From positions 3,051,217 to 3,115,216 of the forward strand of contig NZ_BMKQ01000001.1 in NCBI RefSeq assembly GCF_014644415.1: 64,000 bases of DNA. Reading direction: 5' to 3'. The notes below the pieces were generated by a model. The model searched no databases, had not been told where the DNA came from, and saw nothing but the letters and a program-made list of their open reading frames with translations. Shown here one piece after another: positions 1 to 6,643 of this stretch. This DNA comes from Marmoricola endophyticus. Its GTDB lineage: Bacteria; Actinomycetota; Actinomycetes; Propionibacteriales; Nocardioidaceae. A program made the position numbers and the translations under genes. How positions within the stretch are numbered: position 1 is the first letter of the stretch; every line of letters begins with the position of its first letter.

Positions 1-681
1 GTGTGGGACGCGTGGAGCGCCCGTACCGCCGTCGACGCCGGCTTCGAGGCGCTGACGATCGGCAGCCACCCGCTGGCCGACTCCCGCGGCGCGGCCGACC
101 ACGAGGGCCAGAGCTTCCGGGAGGTGGTCGAGGCCGTCAAGCCGATCGTCGCCGCCGTCGACGTCCCGGTGTCGGTGGACCTGGAGGCCGGCTACGGCCA
201 GTCGCCGGAGGTCCTCGTCGACGGGCTGCTCGAGGCCGGCGGCGTCGGGCTGAACATCGAGGACACGGTGCACTCGGAGGGAGGCCGGCTGCGCAGCGTC
301 GAGGAGCACGCGGCGTACGTCGCCGGGCTGCGGGCCGCTGCCGAGGCGGCCGGCGTGCCCGTGTGGATCAACGGGCGCACCGACCTCTTCGGGACCGTCG
401 AGGACCGCGCCTCCGTGCTGGACGAGGCCGTCGCACGGCTGCAGCGGCTGGTCGAGGCGGGCGCGGACAGCGTCTACCCGGTGCTGATCCACGAGGACGA
501 CGACCTGATCTCCGCTGTCGTCTCCGCGCTCGACGTGCCCGTCAACATCACGGCCCACCCGGTGAAGCACGACCTCGCGCGGTACGCCCGCCTCGGCGTC
601 GGCCGGGTGTCGTTCGGCCCGCTCCTCCAGGCCGCCCTGACCGACTCGATGACCGACATGGTCGCCGGCTGGCGCGCCTGA
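1..681 (+). CDS. isocitrate lyase/PEP mutase family protein, 5' truncated by the window edge
   Basis: Cytosolic TIM-barrel C-C or P-C bond lyase of the isocitrate lyase/phosphoenolpyruvate mutase superfamily. The 226 visible residues begin at the conserved VWDAWSA stretch, so roughly the first 25 residues lie outside the window and the GTG at base 1 is probably internal. Seen: a metal-binding type segment SVDLEAGYG near residue 58, GLNIEDT near 84, WINGRTD near 122, and a C-terminal barrel ending ITAHP...GVGRVSFGP. The KKCGH loop of true isocitrate lyase is absent at the expected place, so glyoxylate-cycle activity is unlikely; oxaloacetate hydrolase, 2-methylisocitrate lyase-like or unknown activity is possible. 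Substrate cannot be told. Confidence 0.85.
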   Translation: MWDAWSARTAVDAGFEALTIGSHPLADSRGAADHEGQSFREVVEAVKPIVAAVDVPVSVDLEAGYGQSPEVLVDGLLEAGGVGLNIEDTVHSEGGRLRSVEEHAAYVAGLRAAAEAAGVPVWINGRTDLFGTVEDRASVLDEAVARLQRLVEAGADSVYPVLIHEDDDLISAVVSALDVPVNITAHPVKHDLARYARLGVGRVSFGPLLQAALTDSMTDMVAGWRA

Positions 682-698
682 CGCGTGGGCGTCCGACC

Positions 699-838
699 GC
701 AACCACCGGCGTTCGCCGGGCCGGAACCACCGGTGGTGAGGGGTTCGCCGGGCCGCGACCACCGGTGGTGAGGGGCTCGCCGGGCCACAACCACCGGTGG
801 TGAGGGGCTCGCCGGGCCGCAACCACCGGTGGTCGAGC
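699..838. repeat. 32-bp tandem repeat with an internal 12-bp palindrome
   Basis: Three full units (starts 723, 755, 787), a shortened unit before them (699) and a partial one after (819), on an exact 32-bp period. Each full unit carries the perfect palindrome ACCACCGGTGGT followed by a GAGGGG(C/T)TCGCCGGGCC tail. The last unit runs directly into a copy of dispersed repeat family A. It lies between a rightward gene end and a leftward gene end, where a transcription stop would be expected, but the units have no U tract. Confidence 0.9.
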
Positions 839-874
839 AGTGACGAGCGCTAGCGAGGAACGGCTGTCGAGACC
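828..874 (+). repeat. dispersed repeat family A, copy 1 (single, diverged)
   Basis: Starts GGTGGTCGAG, contains GAGCGCTAGCGAGG, ends GTCGAGACC, matching the layout of the copies near 9.1, 15.7, 59.4 and 59.9 kb. Fused to the end of the 32-bp tandem array, sharing its GGTGGT. Confidence 0.8.
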
Positions 875-899
875 GTCGACCGTGAGAGGAATGGCGACC

Positions 900-1139
900 T
901 CAGCGCCGGTACGCGACCGCCTGGTGCGGCAGGACGCACAGCACGAACGCCGCGACCCAGCCGATGACGGTCCAGCCGAGCAGGAAGTTCAGCCAGAAGA
1001 TGCCCCACGCGTTGTGCTTGCCGCGCAGCGCCGAGATCATCCACGGCAGGAAGTAGCCCGCCGTCAGGATCGCCAGCACCACGCTGACGATGACGCTGAT
1101 CGGCCTGCCGCGCTTGTCGGTGACGACGTGGTAGCTCAC
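900..1139 (-). CDS. superinfection immunity (T4 Imm-like) family small membrane protein
   Basis: 79-residue protein with two hydrophobic segments (about residues 14-32 and 46-70) around a short polar loop (ALRGKHNAWGIF) and the pattern FWLNFLLGWTVIGWVAAFV, typical of the Imm_superinfect family named after phage T4 Imm, which blocks DNA entry of a second phage. GTG start at 1139 with a strong AGGGAGGA ribosome site just upstream. Bacterial chromosomal members are common and their function is mostly untested, so the phage role is known only for the family founder. It stands alone, with repeats on both sides and no prophage genes nearby. Confidence 0.75.
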   Translation of the reverse strand: MSYHVVTDKRGRPISVIVSVVLAILTAGYFLPWMISALRGKHNAWGIFWLNFLLGWTVIGWVAAFVLCVLPHQAVAYRR

Positions 1140-1246
1140 GAGTTCCTCCCTGAACCGGCGGGAGTCGAGCCTATCGAGCAGCCGGTGACCGCTGCCGACC
1201 TCCGGTAGCCCCGTCCGTCACACGCTCACCAGCTCACCACGACGAG

Positions 1247-1286
1247 GTCGCACTCCCCATGGTGGGTACGCCGTGGGAAGCGCGAC
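1247..1286. repeat. dispersed hairpin repeat family B, copy 1 (diverged)
   Basis: Imperfect inverted repeat (12 of 15 arm positions complementary) around the loop GTGGGTACGC. It closely resembles the hairpin at 17126-17177, including the CCCA(C/T)GGTGGGTACG core. A further partial arm (CGCCGTGGGAAGCGAC) follows at about 1289-1304. The rest of the 324-bp gap 1140-1463 holds no supported gene; it precedes the nucleoside hydrolase. Confidence 0.75.
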
Positions 1287-1463
1287 TTCGCCGTGGGAAG
1301 CGACTCACCCGGCCGGGCGTACGAGCCCGGCGCCTGCCGACGGCGCTCGAACGCAGCCGTCGACGTTCCGGCCCATGATGAGCCCTCCGAGGGGCGCGAA
1401 CGTCGCCGGCTGTGCTGGGAGAGTGGGCGCGTCGTTGCCGACGACGACCGGAAGGGAGCGCAC

Positions 1464-2315
1464 GTGAGCACGGAGAGCGTCCCGGCCGTTCCGGTCGTCC
1501 TCGACGTCGACACCGGCATCGACGACGCCCTCGCGATCCTGTACGCGTCGCACGAGCCGCGTCTGGACCTGCGCGCCGTATCGGCGGTGGTGGGGAACGT
1601 GCCGGTCGAGCAGGCCGCCGCCAACTCCCTCGCGGTGCTCGCGGCGGAGGCGCGAGTCGACGTACCCGTCGTCCGCGGCGCGGGGCGGACGCTCGCCGGA
1701 TCTGGCGCGAGGGTCGGGCCGACGAACCACGGGACCGACGGGCTGGGCGGAGTGCCGGTCACACCCGCGCAGCGCCCCGCCGAGGCGTCGGCGCCCGTCG
1801 AGGTGCTGGCGAGCGCGGGTCCTGCGTCGCTCGTGGCCTGCGCGCCGCTGACCAACGTCGCGGCGATGCTGGGCCACCCGCACGTCGAGCGTCTCGTCAT
1901 GGTCGGCGGGGAGCTCGTCGTCGAGGGCGAGCCGGAGTTCAACGTGGGTCACGACCCGCGCGCCACCGCGGCGGCGCTCGCCAGGGAGGTGCCGACCACG
2001 ATCTACGCGATCGACGTCTTCGAGACGGTGGCCGTCCCGGCGCCGCTGGTCGAGGCGCTCCGCGGGGCGAGGGCACCGTCGGCGTGCCTGGCCGGTGAGC
2101 TGCTCGCCGTACGCCGCGCGCACCTGCTCGGCGACGCCGGAGCCGTGGTGCTGCTCGCGCACCCCGAGCTGTTCACCGTCGAGCCGGTGCGGATGGGGAT
2201 GGTCGGCGACCGGCTCGTACCGTCCGCCGACGGTCGCGAGGTCGACGTCGTCGTTGCAGCGGACGGACCTGCGGTCGTCGAGGCCTTCGTCGCCGCCGTA
2301 CGATCGGACCCGTGA
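1464..2315 (+). CDS. nucleoside hydrolase (IUNH family)
   Basis: Hydrolyses the N-glycosidic bond of ribonucleosides to base plus ribose, a Ca2+-dependent cytosolic salvage reaction. The family signature VLDVDTGIDDALAI is at residues 12-25; the aspartate cluster binds Ca2+ and ribose. A second calcium/ribose region (PEFNVGHDPRA) is near residue 160. Length 283 is slightly below the usual 300-320. The GTG at 1464 is chosen because GGAAGGGA sits just upstream and the signature then falls at the normal distance from the N terminus; the frame is open further upstream without family resemblance. Base preference cannot be predicted. Confidence 0.9.
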   Translation: MSTESVPAVPVVLDVDTGIDDALAILYASHEPRLDLRAVSAVVGNVPVEQAAANSLAVLAAEARVDVPVVRGAGRTLAGSGARVGPTNHGTDGLGGVPVTPAQRPAEASAPVEVLASAGPASLVACAPLTNVAAMLGHPHVERLVMVGGELVVEGEPEFNVGHDPRATAAALAREVPTTIYAIDVFETVAVPAPLVEALRGARAPSACLAGELLAVRRAHLLGDAGAVVLLAHPELFTVEPVRMGMVGDRLVPSADGREVDVVVAADGPAVVEAFVAAVRSDP

Positions 2316-2641
2316 CGACCGGACCCGGCCTCTGCTCAGGCCACGCACCGGAAGGCGACCCGGTCGACGGGTGACCCGGACGCGGCCCTGTCGCGGCCGC
2401 TCACCTCCATTGTCGAGATGCAGGACAGTTTGTAAATTCCTACGTCATCACAAACTAAGGTGCACCTAAGCCGCGCGGGCATGCAGCTCGACAGCGAAGC
2501 GCTCGGACGGCCTGCACTCTTGGCGTATCGCCAGATAGCGATCGCTCTACGGTCTTCGCCAGCGCCGTCGACCCGGTAGAGGCGCAGGGTCAGAAACCGT
2601 CAGATCTGCCCCTGGGTCGTTGCGCCTGAGACAGTGGCTGA
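2316..2641. other. 326-bp intergenic region, AT-richer than its surroundings
   Basis: No supported gene. It contains an inverted repeat AGTTTGT/ACAAACT (2427-2433 and 2450-2456) directly followed by a 10-bp perfect palindrome AGGTGCACCT (2458-2467). Either could be an operator for the downstream hydrolase, but no regulator is nearby. The marked drop in GC begins here and continues with interruptions to about 6.2 kb. Confidence 0.5.
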
Positions 2642-3520
2642 GTGTTCGAGGGATTCGAGCTGGTTGCCGTCGAGGTCGCTGACGGCGTGAGGATCAGAGC
2701 TCGGGTGGGAGGCTCAGGCCCGCCGGTGGTCCTGGTGCACGGGCACCCGCGCACTCACACGACCTGGCACCTGGTGGCCCCAATGCTGGCATCGGCGGGT
2801 TTCACGGTGGTCTGTCCCGACCTGCGCGGGTACGGCCAGTCATCGACTGTGGCGCCCCTTCCGGACCACAGCCAAGCCTCGAAGCGCGCGATGGCAGACG
2901 ACATCGTCGCCTTGACGAGCAGCCTGGGCCACCCGCGATTTGCGATCGCAGGCCACGACCGCGGCAGCTACGTCGCCTTCAGGGCTGCGATGGACCACCC
3001 CACGGTGATCACCCGACTGGCGGTGCTGGACAGCATCCCCATCGGAGAGGCCCTGGCTCGCGCCGACGCCACCTTCGCGACCGCTTGGTGGCACTGGTTC
3101 TTCTTTGCCCAACCGCACATCCCAGAGCGCGTGATCAACGCCGACCCTGAAGCGTGGTACGGCGCACGCTCGGTGCGGGTCGAGTTGATGGGCGAGGAGA
3201 ACTACCAAGACATGCTCGCGGCGATCCGCAACCCGGCGGTTGTCGAAGCGATGATCGAGGACTACCGAGCCGGCCTCGGGGTCGACCGCGCCGCCGACGA
3301 CACCGACCGAGCAGCCGGCAGACAGCTTCAGTGCCCCACGCTGGTGTGCTGGTCGACTGAGGACGACATGGAAAGCCTCTACGGCGACGTCCTAGAGGTC
3401 TGGCGCCCTTGGGCCCGCTCAGTGACCGGCCAGCCGATCCCGAGTGGTCACCACATGGCTGAGCAAGCACCACATGCACTCGCCGAGGCATTGCTCGGAT
3501 TTCTCCGCGATCCTGCCTAG
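2642..3520 (+). CDS. alpha/beta hydrolase, fluoroacetate dehalogenase/epoxide hydrolase-like
   Basis: 292 residues. Oxyanion motif HGHP at 33-36, DLRGYGQS near 60, and an aspartate nucleophile in AGHDRGS (Asp106) where serine hydrolases have Ser. Relative to characterised fluoroacetate dehalogenase (D110, R111, R114, D134, H155, W156, Y219, H280), the spacing fits Asp106, Arg107, Asp130, His151, Trp152, Tyr208 and His270. The second carboxylate-binding arginine (R114) is Tyr110 here, so the substrate may not be a small haloacetate. GTG start without a clear ribosome site. Flanking DNA and codon use look less GC-biased than in neighbours, suggesting acquisition. A related haloacid or epoxide hydrolase is the alternative. 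Confidence 0.85.
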   Translation: MFEGFELVAVEVADGVRIRARVGGSGPPVVLVHGHPRTHTTWHLVAPMLASAGFTVVCPDLRGYGQSSTVAPLPDHSQASKRAMADDIVALTSSLGHPRFAIAGHDRGSYVAFRAAMDHPTVITRLAVLDSIPIGEALARADATFATAWWHWFFFAQPHIPERVINADPEAWYGARSVRVELMGEENYQDMLAAIRNPAVVEAMIEDYRAGLGVDRAADDTDRAAGRQLQCPTLVCWSTEDDMESLYGDVLEVWRPWARSVTGQPIPSGHHMAEQAPHALAEALLGFLRDPA

Positions 3521-3708
3521 CCCGTACCGCACCATCAGAAGCCCACGTCGCGGTCAAGAACGATGGTTATCAACCCTGCTCGTCGACCGGGTCGGGGGCC
3601 GGTGCAGACCGTAAAGCGATCCCCAACTGATCACGATTGGCGTGAGGATCCACGACGGTATGGCGCCGACAGATCTCTGATCGCATTGAGTTGGCGCAGT
3701 TCGCCGTC

Positions 3709-4905
3709 TTATTCCTGGGCGTGGCCCCGCTGGTCCAGCGTCGGCAGGGGCAGGGGGCGCGCGGCACGTCGTTCGAATCCGTCGTCTTGGCGGAACAGGT
3801 CGGCGCCCAGGTGAGTCTTGAGCCGGTCGCGAAGCGCGCTGAAGCCGGCCCAGTCGGTCAGGACGTCGGAGGGCCGCTCGGTCAGCTGCAGCACCCAGCA
3901 GCCGGCCGGCGTCTCCTCGACCCGGTACGCCGGGGCGCTCGCGAGCCGCTCGGGCCCGATCGCACCCACCCACGGCTCACCGATCAGGTTGCCCCAGTAG
4001 AGGTTGGGCAACCCCGCGGTCAGCAGCTCCCCGCTCAGGAGCAGCGACGGCGGCGTGCCGGGGGTGTACCGGCGCGGCCCTGCGACCAGGAACGGCTCCT
4101 CGTCGTGCCAGGGGTGGACCATCGCGTACACCGGGTGCCAGGCCTCCAGCCCCACCAGATCTTCGAGCAGGTCCGCGGACGTGTCCACGGGCACGCGCAG
4201 CTCGACATCGATCTGGGAGGAGATGTCGGCCGGGAAACCCGCTCCGGTGATCCTCCACTCGGCTGTGCCTCCGCCCGTGGAGAGGTCGACCTCCATCGGC
4301 CACCAGGGCGGGGGCCCGTCCTGGGGGTCGAATGGCTCCCACTCGTCGTCGGGCCGCCACCACCGCGGGATCCAGTCCGCGCGTCCGCCGGTCCAGCGGC
4401 TCAGCGCACCCAGCAACGAGCGCCACCCTTCCTCGTCGGGGGTCGACAGGTCGAGCACGACGGCCGCGAACACGGGCGGGTAGGGCGGCGACCCGGCTCC
4501 CGGGCTCGGCCCCGGCGGGGCCGAGGTCTGAACCTCGGCCGAGGGTACGGCCACCCCGTCGAGCTCCACCACCTCCCCGTCGACACTCACGTGCCCCTCG
4601 CAGCGCCGGGCGAGGTCCGCGGCAACGTCCAGCACTGCGGCCACCAGGTCGCCGGACGAGGACGCCGCCACGGCCATCGCGGTGACCCACCGCGGCCCGG
4701 CGAGCGTCGTACGCCGGTGGGGAGCGAAGACCTGCAGTTGCAGGACGTCCGTGCCGACCTCGCACACGAGATCGGTGGCGACTCGCCCGGTCAGAATGGG
4801 CTCGGGCAGTCCTCGCGCAGACCACGCCGCGGCCACGGCAGCCCCGAGCTCCCGGTCGGTCCAGGTCCGCACGGACACGATCTCAAGTCCGATGGTCACG
4901 ATCAT
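3709..4905 (-). CDS. hypothetical protein; C-terminal part weakly resembles polymorphic-toxin immunity families
   Basis: 398 residues, no signal peptide or membrane segment. N-terminal third (about 1-125) is a compact alpha/beta sequence; a proline/glycine linker (PPGPSPGAGSPPYPP) follows; the remaining 250 residues are rich in tryptophan and acidic residues (WIPRWWRPDDEWEPFD, YAMVHPWHDEEPF). Near the C terminus NLYWGNLIGEPWVGAIGPERL and WVLQLTERPSDV resemble, by eye, DUF3396/Imm52-type immunity proteins. That similarity is tentative. No toxin gene is adjacent; neighbours are an unrelated hydrolase and an orphan membrane protein. It could be an orphan immunity gene or an unrelated family. Confidence 0.6.
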   Translation of the reverse strand: MIVTIGLEIVSVRTWTDRELGAAVAAAWSARGLPEPILTGRVATDLVCEVGTDVLQLQVFAPHRRTTLAGPRWVTAMAVAASSSGDLVAAVLDVAADLARRCEGHVSVDGEVVELDGVAVPSAEVQTSAPPGPSPGAGSPPYPPVFAAVVLDLSTPDEEGWRSLLGALSRWTGGRADWIPRWWRPDDEWEPFDPQDGPPPWWPMEVDLSTGGGTAEWRITGAGFPADISSQIDVELRVPVDTSADLLEDLVGLEAWHPVYAMVHPWHDEEPFLVAGPRRYTPGTPPSLLLSGELLTAGLPNLYWGNLIGEPWVGAIGPERLASAPAYRVEETPAGCWVLQLTERPSDVLTDWAGFSALRDRLKTHLGADLFRQDDGFERRAARPLPLPTLDQRGHAQE

Positions 4906-5298
4906 GATCCTGGCAGCCGGGCCGCACGCGAAGCGTCAAGAACGGAGACCGGGGTGGTCGTGCCGCTCGACGCCGCGCCCGGCCAGACCCAGCCAATGCC
5001 ATGCGCTCCCAAGTTCCGCTGACGTCATCGTCCGGTCGACTGAGGCGTACCGGACACCCCTGTCGGGAAGAGAACCCCAGCCGTCGGTGCACCAGGACTT
5101 GGGTTCTTCGTGATCGGCGGTCTCGCCCTCTTGCAGCGTCTTGGTTGACGATCGTTTGGTGGAGAGCGCCCCTTTGCAGGATGGTCGGTCGGAGCGTGTG
5201 CGGCGCCATGGCAGGGCAGAACCTCGCGTGCGGAATAGCGTCTAGGATTTCCGCGCGGTCCGATTGAGAGCGAGGCTAGGGGGCCTTTCGCGGTCGAC
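4906..5298. other. 393-bp intergenic region without a recognised gene
   Basis: Lies between the divergent starts at 4905 (leftward) and 5299 (rightward), so it should hold both promoters. Open frames here have no codon bias or family resemblance. The stretch around 5101-5270 is less GC-rich than the backbone. Confidence 0.5.
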
Positions 5299-5862
5299 GT
5301 GATTGGGGTGAGATGGAACGTGGCGAGGAATGGCGACTCAGACCCTCCGTGGCGGATTCAGTGGCATGTGACGGGCGATGGCACCGTGATCCAGCAGCGT
5401 TCGCGCGGGGCTGAGGCGCATCAGCAGCTGTTTCAAAGTTTTGCAACGACGAGGCCTGTCACAGTGGCCGAACTCGACCAGCTGAGCGAACGGGTCGAGC
5501 ACGAGGCCCGACGAGTCACCCCGTTCGGCGTGCTGTGGTTGACCGGGTGGGTGGTCTTCATCGGCGGGTGTGTCACGGCTGGTGGCCTGCTGACTCAGGA
5601 ACTGTCTGGGGAGATCACTCCGGGCCTCATCGTCGGGGCCGTGGTCGGCAGTGCACTGGTGGTCCCGGTGTTCAGGGTGGTCATGGCACTGCTACTCAAG
5701 TTCTTGCCCGGCGACGCAAATGTCGGCTCGGTAGAAAGGTTGTGGCTCCAGTCGGGTCTCGCGTCGTCGAAGGGCGTCACCATGAAGGCCACAGAGGCCA
5801 TCGCAAAAATCGCGGCCCCCGGCACCACGTCCGGAGTCAGCGTTCCCGCCAAGCGAGCCTGA
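5299..5862 (+). CDS. hypothetical membrane protein with two predicted membrane segments
   Basis: 187 residues, family not recognised. N-terminal about 70 residues soluble and polar (RWNVARNGDSDPPW, then ELDQLSERVEHEARR, possibly a short coiled coil). Two hydrophobic helices follow, about residues 76-97 (GVLWLTGWVVFIGGCV...) and 107-130 (GLIVGAVVGSALVVPVFRVVMALLL), then a polar tail of about 55 residues. GTG starts at 5299 and 5308 are both possible; neither has a strong ribosome site. It appears to be a single-gene unit in the AT-richer accessory stretch. Confidence 0.55.
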   Translation: MIGVRWNVARNGDSDPPWRIQWHVTGDGTVIQQRSRGAEAHQQLFQSFATTRPVTVAELDQLSERVEHEARRVTPFGVLWLTGWVVFIGGCVTAGGLLTQELSGEITPGLIVGAVVGSALVVPVFRVVMALLLKFLPGDANVGSVERLWLQSGLASSKGVTMKATEAIAKIAAPGTTSGVSVPAKRA

Positions 5863-6259
5863 GACTCCCTGACTCTGCGAATTGCGCACCCGCGATTCAA
5901 GGGATCCCGCGTAGTTTGGCGGCTCACGAGCCCCGACCCCGCCTAACCGCAACACGTCGACTCTTGGCATGTTCGAACGGTTCCGTGACCCGAACCACCA
6001 CCGGCACCGCAGCAGCTCAGCGGGTTGCTGAGCCGCGCGGAGGGTCGGGCGTCACCGTAAGACCCGTCCGGGTGCAGTCACCGGGACGGGGGCGACAAAC
6101 GAGGCTGCTGGCTCGCTTCTCCCGGCTACTTTGACGACCTCGAGGTCGCCAAGCCTCTTCGTCAAAGTAGCCAGCACGAAGCCTGTCAATCTTCATTGCA
6201 TCTCGACATCCATGACGTCGAGCCCCTGCCCGCTCGACACCACACCTCATGGAGACCAC
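5863..6259. other. 397-bp hairpin-rich intergenic region
   Basis: No supported gene. Three separate foldable inverted repeats lie within 160 bp: 6015-6033 (7-bp stem GCTCAGC, 5-nt loop), 6063-6090 (7 plus 4 bp around one G-G mismatch, 4-nt loop) and 6124-6172. The first two may end transcription of the upstream gene; the third lies 88 bp before the VOC gene. Confidence 0.6.
6124..6172. repeat. 14-bp perfect inverted repeat upstream of the VOC gene
   Basis: Arms GGCTACTTTGACGA (6124-6137) and TCGTCAAAGTAGCC (6159-6172) are perfectly complementary across a 21-nt spacer containing the palindrome CCTCGAGG. The arms are AT-richer than the surroundings. It could be a terminator, a cruciform, an operator pair, or a target-site scar of a lost element; the sequence does not decide. 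Confidence 0.8.
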
Positions 6260-6634
6260 ATGTCCGCTCGCTTCAACCACACCATCATCGCGGCCACCGA
6301 CCCGGCCGCTTCCGCCGACTTCTACCGTCGCCTCCTCGAGGCGCACGACGCCCCGTCGTGGGGGCCGTTCCACAACCTGCTGCTCGACGACGGGGTCCTG
6401 CTGCAGTTCGCCGACCCGCAGATCGACTTCCCGCCGGTGCACCTGGCGTTCCTTCTCGAGGACGCCCACTTCGACCGGGCGTACGCCGACCTCGTCGCCC
6501 GTGGTCACGACCACTGGGCCGACCCGCAGCGCTCCAGGCCGGGCGAGACCAACACCGAGCACGGGGGCCGCGGGGTCTACCTGCTCGACCCGTCGGGGCA
6601 CTACCTCGAGCTGATCACCCGGCCGTACGTCTGA
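6260..6634 (+). CDS. VOC family protein (glyoxalase/bleomycin-resistance fold)
   Basis: 124-residue vicinal-oxygen-chelate protein. N-terminal FNHTIIAATDPAASADFYRRLL and C-terminal GVYLLDPSGHYLELITRP are the two paired beta-alpha-beta-beta-beta halves; His5 and the Glu in HYLELI fit metal ligands of the fold. Members include glyoxalase I, dioxygenases and antibiotic-binding proteins; the actual activity is unknown. ATG at 6260 follows GGAGACC. The open frame extends further upstream, through the 14-bp inverted repeat, but that part has no family resemblance. Its 3' end faces xpb with 9 bp between stops. Confidence 0.85.
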   Translation: MSARFNHTIIAATDPAASADFYRRLLEAHDAPSWGPFHNLLLDDGVLLQFADPQIDFPPVHLAFLLEDAHFDRAYADLVARGHDHWADPQRSRPGETNTEHGGRGVYLLDPSGHYLELITRPYV

Positions 6635-6643
6635 GGCCGCTCG

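Noticed and set aside
699-838. CRISPR-like regular array
   Set aside because: Units are contiguous 32-bp tandem copies without unique spacers, and no cas gene is present.
900-1139. Prophage remnant
   Set aside because: Only one phage-associated family gene is present; no integrase, attachment site or structural genes are nearby.
2450-2470. DtxR/IdeR-type iron box at AGGTGCACCT
   Set aside because: The 10-bp palindrome is too short and lacks the spacing of the 19-bp box; no iron gene follows.
3768-3780. GTTCGAATCC resembling a tRNA T-loop
   Set aside because: The flanking bases do not form a T stem and no acceptor or anticodon arm is found; it lies inside a coding gene.
6017-6601. Leftward frame overlapping the VOC gene
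   Set aside because: No family resemblance, and it runs through the hairpin-rich intergenic DNA and the well-supported VOC gene.
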